NCBI GenBank assembly: GCA_031181145.1 | Contig: JAPSLB010000002.1 | Location: forward strand, 104,052 to 168,051 | Source: Microvirga sp. | GTDB lineage: Bacteria; Pseudomonadota; Alphaproteobacteria; Rhizobiales; Beijerinckiaceae | Length of the DNA stretch: 64,000 bases | Direction: 5' to 3' | In this document: piece after piece, positions 44,319 to 53,833 of the stretch | How the letters are laid out: the number at the start of each line of letters is the position of its first letter | Position numbering within the stretch: position 1 is the stretch's first letter | Made by a program: the position numbers and the translations under genes | Notes under the pieces: generated by a model | The model's database searches: none | What the model was told of the DNA's origin: nothing | Seen by the model: the letters and a program-made list of their open reading frames with translations, nothing else

Positions 44319-44358
44319 GGATCCTAGAAGTGGAATCCACTTTTAGATCCGATGCTCA
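44319..44358 (+). repeat. Dispersed inverted repeat, family B (copy 1)
   Basis: GGATCCTAGAAGTGGAATCC and then ACTTTTAGATCCGATGCTCA form an imperfect palindrome centred on GTGGAATCCAC. A related copy lies at 58044-58086 (GGATCCAAAAGTGGAATCCA). It lies in the leader region of kup. Confidence 0.7.
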
Positions 44359-44438
44359 AAGGAGGGGCTGCCCTTCGTCGTTGTTGCAGAGTGACTTGGA
44401 AAAAGGCCGTCCGCGGGCACCCGCTGCAGAAAACACAC

Positions 44439-46370
44439 ATGGCAGAACAGCAAACTGTCGCTCCCGGTCACGCAGATTCTGCGGCTCCGGAGGCCACCCC
44501 TCCTGAATCGCATCCCCATGCCGGCTTCTGGACGCTGATGCTCGGCGCCGTCGGCGTGGTTTTCGGCGATATCGGTACAAGCCCTCTCTACGCGCTCAAG
44601 GAGTCCGTGGCGGCAGCGGCATCCGGCGCTCCGGTCACACGGGAGATCGTCCTCGGCGTTCTGTCGCTGATCTTATGGTCGCTCGTTCTGGTGGTGACCG
44701 TCAAATATGTCGTGATCCTGTTGCGCGCCGACAACAAGGGAGAGGGGGGAACTCTGACCCTCGTCGCGCTGGCGCAGCGCGCTATCGGGCAGCGAGGCGG
44801 CATTGCGCTCTTTCTGGGCATCATCGGTGCAGGGCTCTTCTATGGTGATGCGGTTCTCACGCCAGCAATCTCCGTGCTTTCGGCCGTCGAGGGCCTAAAG
44901 CTCGTCGCGCCCGATCTCGAATCCTTCGTGGTGCCGATCACGCTGGCCATTCTGGCCATTCTCTTCATTGTGCAAGGTCGTGGCACAGGAAGCGTTGCGG
45001 CGTTCTTCGGGCCGATCATGCTGGTCTGGTTCGCGGCCTTGGCTATCGCAGGCGCGCTCCATATCGCCGATGACCCGACGGTGCTCGCTGCCATCAATCC
45101 AGTTTACAGCGTCATGTTCTTTGTCAATCACTCCGGCGTGGCCCTGGCGGTCCTGGGCGCGGTGTGTTTGGCCGTCACAGGCGCCGAAGCGCTCTATGCG
45201 GATCTCGGCCATTTCGGCGCGAAACCGATCCGGAGTGCGTGGCTCTACCTCGTGTTTCCAGCTCTGGTGATCAATTACTTCGGACAGGGGGCCCTCGTGC
45301 TCTCGCACCCGGAAACCGCCGAGTCGCCTCTGTTCCATCTCGTGCCGGAATGGGCGCTGGTGCCAATGATCATCCTGGCGACCCTTGCGACAATCATTGC
45401 GAGCCAAGCCGTGATCACCGGCGCATTCTCGCTCACCCGCCAAGCGATCCAGCTCGGCCTTCTGCCTCGGCTCGAGATCCGTTTCACGTCGGAGGCTCAC
45501 CAGGGGCAAATCTATCTGCCGCGCGTGAATTGGATGCTGCTCTTCGGCGTGATCGTCCTCGTCCTGATCTTCGGCTCGTCGAGCAACCTATCCCATGCTT
45601 ACGGAGTGTCCGTGTTCGGTGCGATGTCGGTGGATGCAGTTCTCGCCATCATCGTGATCTGGAAGGGCTGGCGCTGGTCCCTGGGCCTCACTCTCGCTAT
45701 GATGCTGCCGTTCCTCTTCATCGACCTTGCTTTCTTCGGCGCAAATCTGCTGAAGCTGTTTACGGGCGGCTATGTACCGGTCATCCTTGCCACGGTTCTC
45801 ATCATCACCATGTGGACCTGGGTAAAGGGCACCAACATCCTCTTCGAGAAGACCCGCAAGATCGACGTGCCGCTGAACGAACTGGTGCAGATGCTGGAGA
45901 AGAGCCCGCCCCACCGGGTGAAGGGAACCGCCGTGTTCCTCACCAGCGATCCCGATACCGCGCCGGCCGCGCTGCTGCACAACCTCAAGCACAACAAGGT
46001 GCTGCACGAGAAGAACGTGATCCTGACCATCAACGGCGCGGACGTGCCCCGCATGGACGACGCGGATCGCGCCGCCATCGAGCATGTGGGCGACTCGTTC
46101 TGGCGCATCCGCCTGAGCTACGGCTACATGGAAACGCCCAACATTCCGCGCGGCCTCGCGATCCTGCGCAAGCAGGGCTTCAAGTTCGACATCATGGCGA
46201 CGTCGTTCTTCCTCTCGCGGCGCTCGATCCGCCCCGCCAGCCAATCAGGCATGCCCCTCTGGCAGGACAAGCTGTTCATCGGCCTCGCGAAATCCGCGAA
46301 CGATGCGACGGACTTCTTCCAGATTCCCACGGGACGCGTCGTGGAAGTGGGCACGCAGGTCACCGTCTAG
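44439..46370 (+). CDS. kup: Potassium uptake permease Kup
   Basis: A 643-residue K+/H+ symporter of the KUP/HAK/KT family. The first helix carries the diagnostic [21 protein letters not shown] near residue 35; about twelve helices follow ([41 protein letters not shown]), then a soluble C-terminal domain of about 180 residues ([20 protein letters not shown]). The ATG at 44439 starts a short hydrophilic N-tail; the frame is open upstream into the intergenic repeat, which is unlikely to be coding. It stands alone between ispG and a DMT exporter. Confidence 0.95.
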   Translation: MAEQQTVAPGHADSAAPEATPPESHPHAGFWTLMLGAVGVVFGDIGTSPLYALKESVAAAASGAPVTREIVLGVLSLILWSLVLVVTVKYVVILLRADNKGEGGTLTLVALAQRAIGQRGGIALFLGIIGAGLFYGDAVLTPAISVLSAVEGLKLVAPDLESFVVPITLAILAILFIVQGRGTGSVAAFFGPIMLVWFAALAIAGALHIADDPTVLAAINPVYSVMFFVNHSGVALAVLGAVCLAVTGAEALYADLGHFGAKPIRSAWLYLVFPALVINYFGQGALVLSHPETAESPLFHLVPEWALVPMIILATLATIIASQAVITGAFSLTRQAIQLGLLPRLEIRFTSEAHQGQIYLPRVNWMLLFGVIVLVLIFGSSSNLSHAYGVSVFGAMSVDAVLAIIVIWKGWRWSLGLTLAMMLPFLFIDLAFFGANLLKLFTGGYVPVILATVLIITMWTWVKGTNILFEKTRKIDVPLNELVQMLEKSPPHRVKGTAVFLTSDPDTAPAALLHNLKHNKVLHEKNVILTINGADVPRMDDADRAAIEHVGDSFWRIRLSYGYMETPNIPRGLAILRKQGFKFDIMATSFFLSRRSIRPASQSGMPLWQDKLFIGLAKSANDATDFFQIPTGRVVEVGTQVTV

Positions 46371-46517
46371 GCCGTCCTCTCTTCACGGCTCTGAACCTGC
46401 GGCCCCTGAAGCTGCGCCACCTGCCTGTCCGGGAGCGCCGGCAGTCTTGCGGATCGGCTGTCCTTGACCGGGACTGTGATTGGTCCTAACGACCCACGTC
46501 CCGTCGAGGAGCCCGCC

Positions 46518-47426
46518 TTGAGTCCCACCCCATCCGCGTCCGCTTTCAGCCTCAGCCGGAGCGAGGCCGTGCTGATCGCCGTCACGATGGTCTGGGGCGC
46601 GACCTTCCTCGTCGTCCAGAACGCCCTGAGCGTCAGCGGGCCGCTGTTCTTCGTGGGGTTTCGCTTCGGCACGGCCGCTCTCGCCATGGCGCTCATCGCG
46701 GCGCCCGTGCTGCGCGGATTGACCTGGCTGGAGATCAAGGCGGGCGCGATGATCGGAATCGCGATCTTCTTCGGCTACACCCTCCAGACCTATGGTCTGC
46801 AATCCATCCCCAGCAGCAAATCGGCCTTCATCACGGCGCTCTACGTGCCCATCGTGCCGCTGCTGCAATGGTTCGTCCTGAAGAGACCGCCGAGTGCGGT
46901 GGCGTGGATCGGCATTGCTCTCGCCTTCGCTGGCCTCGCGCTGCTCGCAGGGCCGGACGGAGCTTCCATCGGCCTCGGGATCGGCGAATTGCTGACCCTC
47001 CTGAGCGCCATCGCCATCGCCGCCGAGATCATTCTCATCGGCGGCTTCGCGGGCAAGGTGGATGCGCGCCGCGTCACCGTGGTGCAACTCGCCGTCACCT
47101 CGCTGCTTGCATTCGGTCTCATGTCGCCGCTCGGCGAGTCCATGCCGGAGCCTTCATGGCTTCTCATCCTCAGCGCGGCCGGTCTCGGCCTTGCGAGCGC
47201 CGGCATTCAGCTTGCCATGAACTGGGCGCAGAAGACGGTGTCGCCGACCCGCGCCACATTGATCTATGCGGGGGAGCCGGTCTGGGCGGGAATCGTCGGG
47301 CGCATCTACGGCGAGCGCCTGCCCGCCGCGGCCCTCATCGGCGCGGCGCTGATCGTCGCAGGCGTCATCGTGAGCGAAATGAAGCTGCCGCGCTGGTTCA
47401 AGCGTCGAGCCTCGGCGAGCGCTTGA
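46518..47426 (+). CDS. DMT-superfamily (EamA) transporter
   Basis: A 302-residue membrane protein with ten predicted helices in two EamA repeats (TMVWGATFLVVQNALSVSGP in the first; GLASAGIQLAMNWAQKTVSP then YAGEPVWAGIVGRIYGERL in the second). Such carriers export amino acids, nucleosides or other metabolites; the substrate is unknown. The start TTG at 46518 has GAGGAG eight bases before it, better than the open frame from 46464. It follows kup by 147 nt. Confidence 0.85.
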   Translation: MSPTPSASAFSLSRSEAVLIAVTMVWGATFLVVQNALSVSGPLFFVGFRFGTAALAMALIAAPVLRGLTWLEIKAGAMIGIAIFFGYTLQTYGLQSIPSSKSAFITALYVPIVPLLQWFVLKRPPSAVAWIGIALAFAGLALLAGPDGASIGLGIGELLTLLSAIAIAAEIILIGGFAGKVDARRVTVVQLAVTSLLAFGLMSPLGESMPEPSWLLILSAAGLGLASAGIQLAMNWAQKTVSPTRATLIYAGEPVWAGIVGRIYGERLPAAALIGAALIVAGVIVSEMKLPRWFKRRASASA

Positions 47427-47531
47427 GGCGGCCAGAAGCCTTGTTCGAGAGCGGGATGTGAGCTTTCCCCTTCCCCGGCAGAGAGGGGGCAGGGGTGACG
47501 GCCCGGCGAATCGTCGCACCGGTCCCCTCCG

Positions 47532-47620
47532 CGTCATCCCCGGCCTTGTGCCGGTGATCTCGATCATGTGAGGGGCAGCGCCTCTCGGATCGGGATGGCC
47601 GGGACGAACCCGACCATGAC
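47532..47620 (+). repeat. Dispersed intergenic repeat, family A (full copy)
   Basis: Starts GTCATCCCCGGCCTTGTGCC and ends GGGACGAACCCGACCATGAC, 89 bp in all. Same two-ended arrangement and length as 23970-24058. It lies between the convergent DMT transporter and polyprenyl synthase genes. Confidence 0.85.
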
Positions 47621-47651
47621 CTTGGCGGGCTCGCGCGCCACTGCAACGGCC

Positions 47652-48578
47652 TCAAACCTCGCGCTCGACCACGAATCGCACGGCATCGCGGAGGGTCCGC
47701 GCCCTGTCGCCGAACCCGCTCAGAGCGGCATCCGCCTTCTCCACGAGCTGGCGGCACTCGCGCTTCGCGCCGTCCATTCCGAGCAGATCGACCAGCGTGG
47801 CCTTACCCTTCTCCTGATCCTTGCCCGTGCGCTTGCCGAGCGCTTCGGCGGAGGCCTCCCGGTCGAGGATATCGTCGGCTACCTGGAAGGCTGCTCCCAA
47901 GGCTCGGCCATACTCCACGAGGCTCCGGCGCGCCTCCGCATCGGCCCGGCCCAGAATCGCGCCGGCCTCCACCGAGAAGGTGAGGATCGCGCCGGTCTTC
48001 ATCATCTGGAGCCGGCGCACCTCGGCCTCGTCCATGGCGGCCAGGCCGTAGCGGCCCTCCGCCGAAAGGTCGAGCATCTGTCCGCCGACCATGCCTCCCA
48101 AGCCCGAGGCACGGGCAAGGCCCAGGACGAGGTCGGAGCGCACCGCTGGGTCCGCATCGGTATTGGGATCGGCGAGCACCTCGAAGGCCAACGTTTGAAG
48201 TGCGTCGCCCACGAGAATCGCCGTCGCCTCGTCATAGGCCCTGTGCACCGTCGGGCGGCCGCGACGCATGTCGTCATCGTCCATGGACGGAAGATCGTCG
48301 TGAACGAGGGAATAGCAGTGGAGCAGCTCGACGGCCGAGCCGGCCCGCAGGGCTCCCTGCTCCTCGGAGCCGAAGAGGCGCGCCGCCTCGATGGTGAGAA
48401 AAGGCCGCAGGCGCTTGCCGCCTCCGAGCGCTGCATGCCGCATGGCCGCCATCAGCCGGGCGGGCCGCGCAATCTCGCCGTGGCGGGCATTGTCTGCTAG
48501 CAAGGCTTCAAGATTGGCTTCGACAAGCTTTGCGGCCTCGGTGAGCCGCGCGCTGAAAGTGCTGGTGGATGGCGTCAT
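47652..48578 (-). CDS. ispA: Short-chain polyprenyl (farnesyl/geranylgeranyl) diphosphate synthase
   Basis: A 308-residue prenyl synthase. The first aspartate-rich motif lies in LVHDDLPSMDDDDMRRGRPT near residue 100 and the second in AAFQVADDILDREAS near 240; GGGKRLRPFLTIEA binds the allylic substrate. The long DDLPSMDDDD motif and length fit the IspA class that makes C15 (or C20) diphosphate for quinones, hopanoids or carotenoids. The ATG at 48578 is chosen because the extension to 48815 lies in mtgA on the other strand. The two genes are divergent and their starts are under 100 nt apart. Confidence 0.9.
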   Translation of the reverse strand: MTPSTSTFSARLTEAAKLVEANLEALLADNARHGEIARPARLMAAMRHAALGGGKRLRPFLTIEAARLFGSEEQGALRAGSAVELLHCYSLVHDDLPSMDDDDMRRGRPTVHRAYDEATAILVGDALQTLAFEVLADPNTDADPAVRSDLVLGLARASGLGGMVGGQMLDLSAEGRYGLAAMDEAEVRRLQMMKTGAILTFSVEAGAILGRADAEARRSLVEYGRALGAAFQVADDILDREASAEALGKRTGKDQEKGKATLVDLLGMDGAKRECRQLVEKADAALSGFGDRARTLRDAVRFVVEREV

Positions 48579-48672
48579 GATGAGCCCGAACTCGGAAGGA
48601 GCAGCCGCTCCGTCCGCGGAGGATGGTGATGGACGAACGGACCGGGGATGGACGTTGCGGTCGGCACGGCCG

Positions 48673-49425
48673 ATGACGGCCGCCCGTTTCTTCCGCCGCA
48701 TCGTCCAGACCGGCCTTGGCCTTATCCTCTTATGGGTCGGGGCCGTCGTTTGGCTAGGGCTTTTGTACTGGATCGTGCCGCCCGTCTCCACCCTGATGCT
48801 CGGCCGCTGGCTCACCCTTCAGGGCGCCGAGCGGACTTATGTCTCCCTCGACGAGATCTCCCCTCACCTGCCTCTGGCGGTCATGACCTCGGAGGACAGC
48901 CGGTTCTGCGAGCATCACGGCGTCGATTGGGGCGCGATCCGGGAGGTGGTGGAGGAAGCCGACGGGGACGGACCGTCCCGGGGGGCCTCGACCATTCCCA
49001 TGCAGGTGGCAAAGAACCTCTTTCTCTGGCCCAGCCGCTCCTACATCCGGAAGGGACTGGAGATCCCGGTTGCGCTCTATCTCGATCTGATCTGGTCCAA
49101 GCGGCAGATGATGGAGATCTATCTCAACGTAGCCGAATGGGGCGAAGGGGTCTTCGGGGCCGAAGCCGCAGCCCGGAAGTATTTTCGCAAATCCGCCAAG
49201 AACCTGACCCGCCGGGAAGCGGCCCTGCTCGCCCGGGCGCTGCCCAACCCGCTCAGGCGCAACCCGGCCCGCCCCAGTTCGCGCCTCAGCGCCCTGGCGG
49301 GGCAGCTCCAGGCGCGAATGGCAAGGGCCGCCCCCTACAGCGCCTGCCTGAGGCCGGGACCTGCGACCAAGAAAAGCCTTTTCGAAGCGGAAGGGGCTAG
49401 ATATTTCCTTCAAGACCTTGTATGA
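48673..49425 (+). CDS. mtgA: Monofunctional biosynthetic peptidoglycan transglycosylase
   Basis: A 250-residue GT51 enzyme that polymerises lipid II in the inner membrane. One N-terminal transmembrane helix (about 12-36) precedes the catalytic domain: TSEDSRFCEHHGVDW near residue 75 with the catalytic glutamate, RGASTIPMQVAKNLFLWPSR near 105, and EIYLNVAEWGEGVFGAEAAA near 145. There is no transpeptidase domain, so it is MtgA and not a bifunctional PBP. The ATG at 48673 gives a normal length; 48580 is an alternative that would overlap the ispA start on the other strand. Confidence 0.93.
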   Translation: MTAARFFRRIVQTGLGLILLWVGAVVWLGLLYWIVPPVSTLMLGRWLTLQGAERTYVSLDEISPHLPLAVMTSEDSRFCEHHGVDWGAIREVVEEADGDGPSRGASTIPMQVAKNLFLWPSRSYIRKGLEIPVALYLDLIWSKRQMMEIYLNVAEWGEGVFGAEAAARKYFRKSAKNLTRREAALLARALPNPLRRNPARPSSRLSALAGQLQARMARAAPYSACLRPGPATKKSLFEAEGARYFLQDLV

Positions 49426-49452
49426 GGCGCAACCTCATCAAGTTTGAGATGT

Positions 49453-49488
49453 GAGCGTTCCCCGGTTGAGCGGGCGCTCCGCTTTTTT
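49453..49488 (+). terminator. Possible terminator or attenuator between mtgA and rpmF
   Basis: GAGCG (49453-49457) and CGCTC (49475-49479), with internal CCC/GGG pairing, precede TTTTTT at 49483-49488. It is 28 nt after mtgA and 15 nt before rpmF. The stem is interrupted, so confidence is low. Confidence 0.4.
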
Positions 49489-49503
49489 GACCGGAGACGA
49501 GAA

Positions 49504-49689
49504 ATGGCCGTTCCTAAGAGAAAAACGTCGCCCTCGCGGCGTGGCATGCGTCGCTCCGCCGATGCCTTGAAGGCCCCGACCTATATCGAGGACAAGGATT
49601 CCGGCGAGCTTCGCCGTCCTCACCACATCGACCTGAAGACCGGCATGTACCGTGGCCGTCAGGTCCTGAAGGTGAAGGCTGACGCGTAA
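49504..49689 (+). CDS. rpmF: 50S ribosomal protein L32
   Basis: A 61-residue L32. It starts with the near-invariant [20 protein letters not shown]. It lacks the four zinc-binding cysteines of the C+ type, so it is a zinc-independent L32, as usual in alphaproteobacteria. The ATG has GGAG seven bases upstream. A strong terminator follows directly at 49718, so the gene is probably transcribed alone or with mtgA. Confidence 0.97.
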   Translation: MAVPKRKTSPSRRGMRRSADALKAPTYIEDKDSGELRRPHHIDLKTGMYRGRQVLKVKADA

Positions 49690-49717
49690 TCCAGACGCGG
49701 CATGCGAGTAAAAAGAG

Positions 49718-49743
49718 CCGGCGCGAGATGCGCCGGTTTTTTT
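49718..49743 (+). terminator. Rho-independent terminator of rpmF
   Basis: CCGGCGC (49718-49724) and GCGCCGG (49730-49736) pair perfectly around GAGAT, followed by TTTTTTT. It lies 29 nt after the rpmF stop. Confidence 0.93.
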
Positions 49744-49905
49744 ATGCCCGCAATCCCCAAGCCCTATGCCTCAAAGCCCCTGACTTTTCATCGGTTTTTT
49801 AGGGTTCCTTAAGGCCGATGTCCGATCCTTGAGCCTTCGGTTTCAACGGGGCCAGGCACAGATTTTCCTGCCCCAGCGTACATAGAGTATCGTGAGGGTT
49901 GCGCG

Positions 49906-51534
49906 ATGGCGACGAAGCGGCCGGGCCGGGCGGGGATCTTTGACGGAGCACCCCGGACGCCGTGCAAGCGTCGGGGCGCCGGGATCTCCCCCGCCTCGCA
50001 TTCCGCCGCCTATTCCTGGGACATTCTGTCCGATGTCCTGACCTGGAGTCCCAGTGCAGCCGCGCTCCTGGGCCTTCATGCCCGAGACCTGCCGCGCACG
50101 GGCAGAGCCTTCTCCCACCTCGTCGAGCCCGGAAGCGGCGCCGACCGCCGAGAGGCCATGGCCGCACAGGCCGGCTCGAACCGCAGCTTCGAAACCCGTT
50201 ATGCCCTCCGCCTCGGGCCCGATCAGGTGCTGATGGTCGAGGATACGGGCCGTTGGCTACCGGACAGTCAGGAACGTCCCGCTTTCGTGCGCGGCCTGCT
50301 GCGGGCTCATGCGGGCTTCACCCCACAGGACTGCCTCCCCGCCCGGATCCAGGCCCGCTCCGGTCTGCTGGTGCGGATCCAGAACGGCATCAACGAGGCG
50401 CTCCGCGTTTCCCAGACCTGCACCCTGATCGTGGGGGCCCTGGAAGGCGACGATGCGGATGCTCTGGACGTCATCGCGCGCAAGCTCCGCCCCATGATGC
50501 GGCGGCAGGACCATTTTGGCGCTTTGAGCCCGAGCCGCTTCGCCCTCACCCTGATCGGCTGCCCGGCCACCGAGGCACCGGGCGCCATGAGACGGGCGGC
50601 GGGGCTCCTGAGGGACTGCTCCGGGGCCCTGACCCTCGCGGCCGCCTGCGCGCCGGACCACACCTTCAAGGCCACCAAGCTGCTGCGCTTTGCCGAGCAG
50701 GCCCTGGAATCGGCTCAGGCAGGCTCTCAGCCCTTCATTCTCTATGATCCCCGTCCGGCCTCCCGCTCGCCGAGGGCCGAAAAGGCCTCCTTCGACGTGG
50801 TCGGCGCCCTCAACGACCGGCGGCTGGCCCTGGCCTGCGCACCCATGGTGGACGCCCACAGCCGCGGCCCGGTCCTGATGCAGGCCATGGCGGCCTTGAT
50901 CGGCCCCGGCGGGCGAACGGTTCCTCTCGGCGCGATCCCGGCCCTGGACGACGCCAACCTGAGCCTGCTCGTGGACGGACGCATGCTGGAACTGGCGGCG
51001 GAATACCTCGCCGGCCATCCCGCTGAGCGCCTTGCCCTGCCGGTCGCACCCGCGACCCTGAACGATCCGGAATGGCTGCCGATGCTGGCCGCCCATCTCG
51101 GCGCGCGGCCCGGCATCGAGTCGCGCCTCGTGATCGAGGTGCCGGAGATCGCCCTGGCCAAGGACGGAACGCTCCTGGGACGCCTCCATGCCATGAAGGC
51201 CGTCGGCATCGGCCTATCGCTCTCGGGCTTCGGCTCGGATCAAGTCCCGCCGTCGAGCCTCGCCCACATGCCCTTCGACATGCTCAAGATCGACGGAGTC
51301 TTCATCCAGCCCCTGAAGCGCTCGACAGAGGACCGCCTATTCGTGCGCGCGCTCGTCGACCGGGCTCAGAACATGGGAATCGCGCTTGCGGCCGAATGGG
51401 TCGACGACGAGGCGACGGCGCGCCTGCTCGCCGCCTGGGGAGTCGATTATCTGGAGGGCTCCCTGTTCGGAGAGCCGGAGGCCGTGCAGCCTCCGCAGCG
51501 CCTTCGCGGGATGCTGAAGAGGGCCGGAGGCTAA
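49906..51534 (+). CDS. Degenerate PAS-GGDEF-EAL domain protein, probably catalytically inactive
   Basis: A 542-residue cytoplasmic protein. Residues about 35-130 look like a PAS fold (YSWDILSDVLTWSPSAAALLG). About 150-280 follow a GGDEF fold but the active-site loop reads FGALSPSRFALTLIG instead of GGDEF. About 295-535 follow an EAL fold (MLKIDGVFIQPL, LAAEWVDDEATARLLAAWGVDYLEG), but the EAL glutamate site is ACAPMVDAHSRGPVLMQAMA and the DDFG-like metal loop is LSGFGSDQVPPSS. Neither cyclic-di-GMP synthesis nor hydrolysis is expected; binding or adaptor roles remain. It lies between rpmF and phaR. Confidence 0.8.
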   Translation: MATKRPGRAGIFDGAPRTPCKRRGAGISPASHSAAYSWDILSDVLTWSPSAAALLGLHARDLPRTGRAFSHLVEPGSGADRREAMAAQAGSNRSFETRYALRLGPDQVLMVEDTGRWLPDSQERPAFVRGLLRAHAGFTPQDCLPARIQARSGLLVRIQNGINEALRVSQTCTLIVGALEGDDADALDVIARKLRPMMRRQDHFGALSPSRFALTLIGCPATEAPGAMRRAAGLLRDCSGALTLAAACAPDHTFKATKLLRFAEQALESAQAGSQPFILYDPRPASRSPRAEKASFDVVGALNDRRLALACAPMVDAHSRGPVLMQAMAALIGPGGRTVPLGAIPALDDANLSLLVDGRMLELAAEYLAGHPAERLALPVAPATLNDPEWLPMLAAHLGARPGIESRLVIEVPEIALAKDGTLLGRLHAMKAVGIGLSLSGFGSDQVPPSSLAHMPFDMLKIDGVFIQPLKRSTEDRLFVRALVDRAQNMGIALAAEWVDDEATARLLAAWGVDYLEGSLFGEPEAVQPPQRLRGMLKRAGG

Positions 51535-51567
51535 GGACCTCAGGGGCTCTGCCACGGCCTCTCGAAC

Positions 51568-51616
51568 GTCATCCCCGCACTTGGTCCGGGGATCCACGTC
51601 CTGGAAGCCCATGACG
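51568..51616 (+). repeat. Dispersed intergenic repeat, family A (copy)
   Basis: GTCATCCCCGCACTTGGTCC followed by GGGGATCCACGTC and, at the end, CCCATGACGAG. It lies between the convergent EAL-like and phaR genes. Confidence 0.8.
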
Positions 51617-51633
51617 AGCGGGTGAAGGGGGGA

Positions 51634-52209
51634 TTACTTCCCCGCCAGCTTGTCCAGCTTGGCCTGCATATCGGCCATCTGGCGCTTGAGAGCGTCGAGA
51701 TCGTCGGCTTCGTCCGTCTTGGGGGACACCTTCTGCCCGGGAGCCCCGGGACTGCCCGGCGGGAAGGGCGAGAACATGCGCATGGCTTCGGTGAAGAAGC
51801 TCATGTTCTTGCGCACCTGCTCCTCCATGGCCTGAAAGGCTCCGGGGCCGAAGGCCTGGGCCATCTGCTCCCGCAGCTTTTGCTGCTCCTGGGACAGATT
51901 GTTCATGGAGAATTCGAGATAGCTGGGCACCAGGGCCTGCATGCTGTCGCCGTAGAAGCGGATGAGCTGGCGCAGCACGGTGACGGGCAGCAGGTTCTGC
52001 CCTTCCTTGTTCTCCTGCTCGAAGATGATCTGGGCCAGCACCGTGCGGGTGATGTCCTCGCCCGACTTGGCGTCGTAGACCACGAAATCCTCGCCCTGGC
52101 GGACCATGCCGGCGAGGTCTTCCAGTGTCACATAGGCGGAGGTGCCGGTGTGATAGAGGCGGCGGTTGGCATATTTTTTGATGATCGTCGGCTGTTTTTC
52201 CGTCGCCAT
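51634..52209 (-). CDS. phaR: Polyhydroxyalkanoate synthesis repressor PhaR
   Basis: A 191-residue regulator. The N-terminal DNA-binding domain TIIKKYANRRLYHTGTSAYV is followed by TLEDLAGMVRQGEDFVVYDA and the second PHB-associated domain (TRTVLAQIIFEQENKEGQN, LPVTVLRQLIRFYGDSMQA), then a coiled, glutamine-rich middle. PhaR binds PHB granules and DNA and represses phasin genes, and influences carbon flux. It is divergent from phaA, which starts 213 nt away, and may control the shared region. Confidence 0.95.
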   Translation of the reverse strand: MATEKQPTIIKKYANRRLYHTGTSAYVTLEDLAGMVRQGEDFVVYDAKSGEDITRTVLAQIIFEQENKEGQNLLPVTVLRQLIRFYGDSMQALVPSYLEFSMNNLSQEQQKLREQMAQAFGPGAFQAMEEQVRKNMSFFTEAMRMFSPFPPGSPGAPGQKVSPKTDEADDLDALKRQMADMQAKLDKLAGK

Positions 52210-52422
52210 GTGGACCCAATACGCTCCTGCAGACCGGTGGCCGGGGTTCCCGCCGGGATCAGCGGCTTTCTCTGATTATAAGCCTTATGCCCCACGATCA
52301 AAGCGCCAAAAGTCTAAGGGCCGCATGCCAGACCTGCTCTATCCTGTCCTTGACATCCCACCGTCTGGGGCTTTGATCGAACCAGCCCTATCTTTTTGAA
52401 CATTCAGTCACAGGAGAGAGGA

Positions 52423-53601
52423 ATGGCCCAGGACAGCATCGTCATCGTCGGCGCAACGCGCACGCCGGTCGGCTCCTTCAACGGCGCATTCGCCAATACC
52501 CCGGCCCACGAGCTGGGTGCCGTCGCCATCAAGGCCGCCCTCGAACGCGCCAGAGTCGAGGCCGGAGAGGTGGACGAGGTGATCCTCGGCCAGATTCTCA
52601 CCGCAGGCCAGGGCCAGAACCCGGCCCGTCAGGCCGCCATGGCCGCGGGCGTGCCTCAGGAAAAAACCGCCTGGGGTCTCAACCAGCTCTGCGGCTCGGG
52701 CCTGCGCACGGTCGCCATCGGCATGCAGCAGATCGCCAACGGCGACGCCGGCATCATCGTGGCGGGCGGCCAGGAATCCATGTCGCTCGCTCCTCATGCC
52801 GCGCATATGCGCTCGGGCACGAAGATGGGCGATTTCAAGCTCATGGACACCATGCTGAAAGACGGGCTCATGGACGCCTTCCACGGCTACCACATGGGCA
52901 ACACCGCCGAGAACGTGGCCCAGCGCTGGCAGCTGACCCGCGAGGAGCAGGACCAGTTCGCCGCCGCCTCCCAGAACAAGGCCGAGGCCGCGCAGAAGGA
53001 GGGCCGCTTCAAGGACGAGATCACGCCCGTCACCATCTCCACCCGCAAGGGCGACATCGTGGTGGAGCAGGACGAGTACATCCGCGCAGGCACCACCGTC
53101 GAGGCGCTCGCCAAGCTGAGGCCCGCCTTCTCGAAGGACGGCACCGTGACCGCCGGCAACGCGTCGGGCATCAATGACGGCGCCGCCGCCGTCGTGCTCA
53201 TGACGGAAGCGGAAGCGCAGAGGCGCGGCCTGACCCCTCTCGCCCGCATCGCCTCCTGGGCCACCGCCGGCGTCGACCCGGCCATCATGGGCACGGGCCC
53301 GATCCCGGCATCCCGCAGGGCCCTCGAAAAGGCCGGCTGGAAGGTTCAGGACCTCGAGCTCGTGGAAGCCAACGAGGCCTTCGCGGCCCAGGCTCTCGCG
53401 GTCAACAAGGACATGGGCTGGGACCCCTCGATCGTGAACGTGAACGGCGGCGCCATCGCCATCGGGCACCCGATCGGCGCCTCCGGCGCGCGTGTCCTCG
53501 TGACCCTGCTGCACGAGATGGGCCGCCGCAACGCCAAGAAGGGCCTCGCCACCCTCTGCATCGGCGGCGGCATGGGCGTCGCCATGTGCCTCGAGCGGTA
53601 G
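52423..53601 (+). CDS. phaA: Acetyl-CoA acetyltransferase (beta-ketothiolase)
   Basis: A 392-residue biosynthetic thiolase that condenses two acetyl-CoA to acetoacetyl-CoA, the first step of PHB formation. The nucleophilic cysteine lies in [14 protein letters not shown] near residue 88, the histidine in [14 protein letters not shown] near 348 and the second cysteine in [15 protein letters not shown] at the C-terminus. The ATG at 52423 has AGGAGAGAGG upstream. A strong terminator separates it from phaB, so the two are not simply one transcript. Confidence 0.97.
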   Translation: MAQDSIVIVGATRTPVGSFNGAFANTPAHELGAVAIKAALERARVEAGEVDEVILGQILTAGQGQNPARQAAMAAGVPQEKTAWGLNQLCGSGLRTVAIGMQQIANGDAGIIVAGGQESMSLAPHAAHMRSGTKMGDFKLMDTMLKDGLMDAFHGYHMGNTAENVAQRWQLTREEQDQFAAASQNKAEAAQKEGRFKDEITPVTISTRKGDIVVEQDEYIRAGTTVEALAKLRPAFSKDGTVTAGNASGINDGAAAVVLMTEAEAQRRGLTPLARIASWATAGVDPAIMGTGPIPASRRALEKAGWKVQDLELVEANEAFAAQALAVNKDMGWDPSIVNVNGGAIAIGHPIGASGARVLVTLLHEMGRRNAKKGLATLCIGGGMGVAMCLER

Positions 53602-53649
53602 GAAAGACGCCACGACCGGCGGCGCTGCCGCCCCGCCCCGGCATCCAAG

Positions 53650-53686
53650 AACGGCTTGCGCTTCCTCGAAAGCGCAAGCCGTTTTC
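53650..53686 (+). terminator. Strong terminator between phaA and phaB
   Basis: AACGGCTTGCGCTT (53650-53663) and AAGCGCAAGCCGTT (53670-53683) pair perfectly over 14 bp around a 6-nt loop. A short TTTC follows. It lies 49 nt after the phaA stop and about 150 nt before phaB. Confidence 0.8.
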
Positions 53687-53833
53687 ATGTGTCCCAAAAG
53701 GCTTAAGGGAAATATCGGGCCTACACCGTGCCAGGCCGCGCCACATGTATTAAGCTGATCGCGGAGGAACCAACTCCATCGCATCAACGGATTCGCAGAG
53801 ATCCGCGAGGAACGGCTTGAGGAAGGAAAAAGC

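Noticed and set aside
46464..46517. Longer N-terminus for the DMT transporter
   Set aside because: The TTG at 46464 has no ribosome-binding site, whereas the TTG at 46518 has GAGGAG at good spacing and gives a normal start before helix one.
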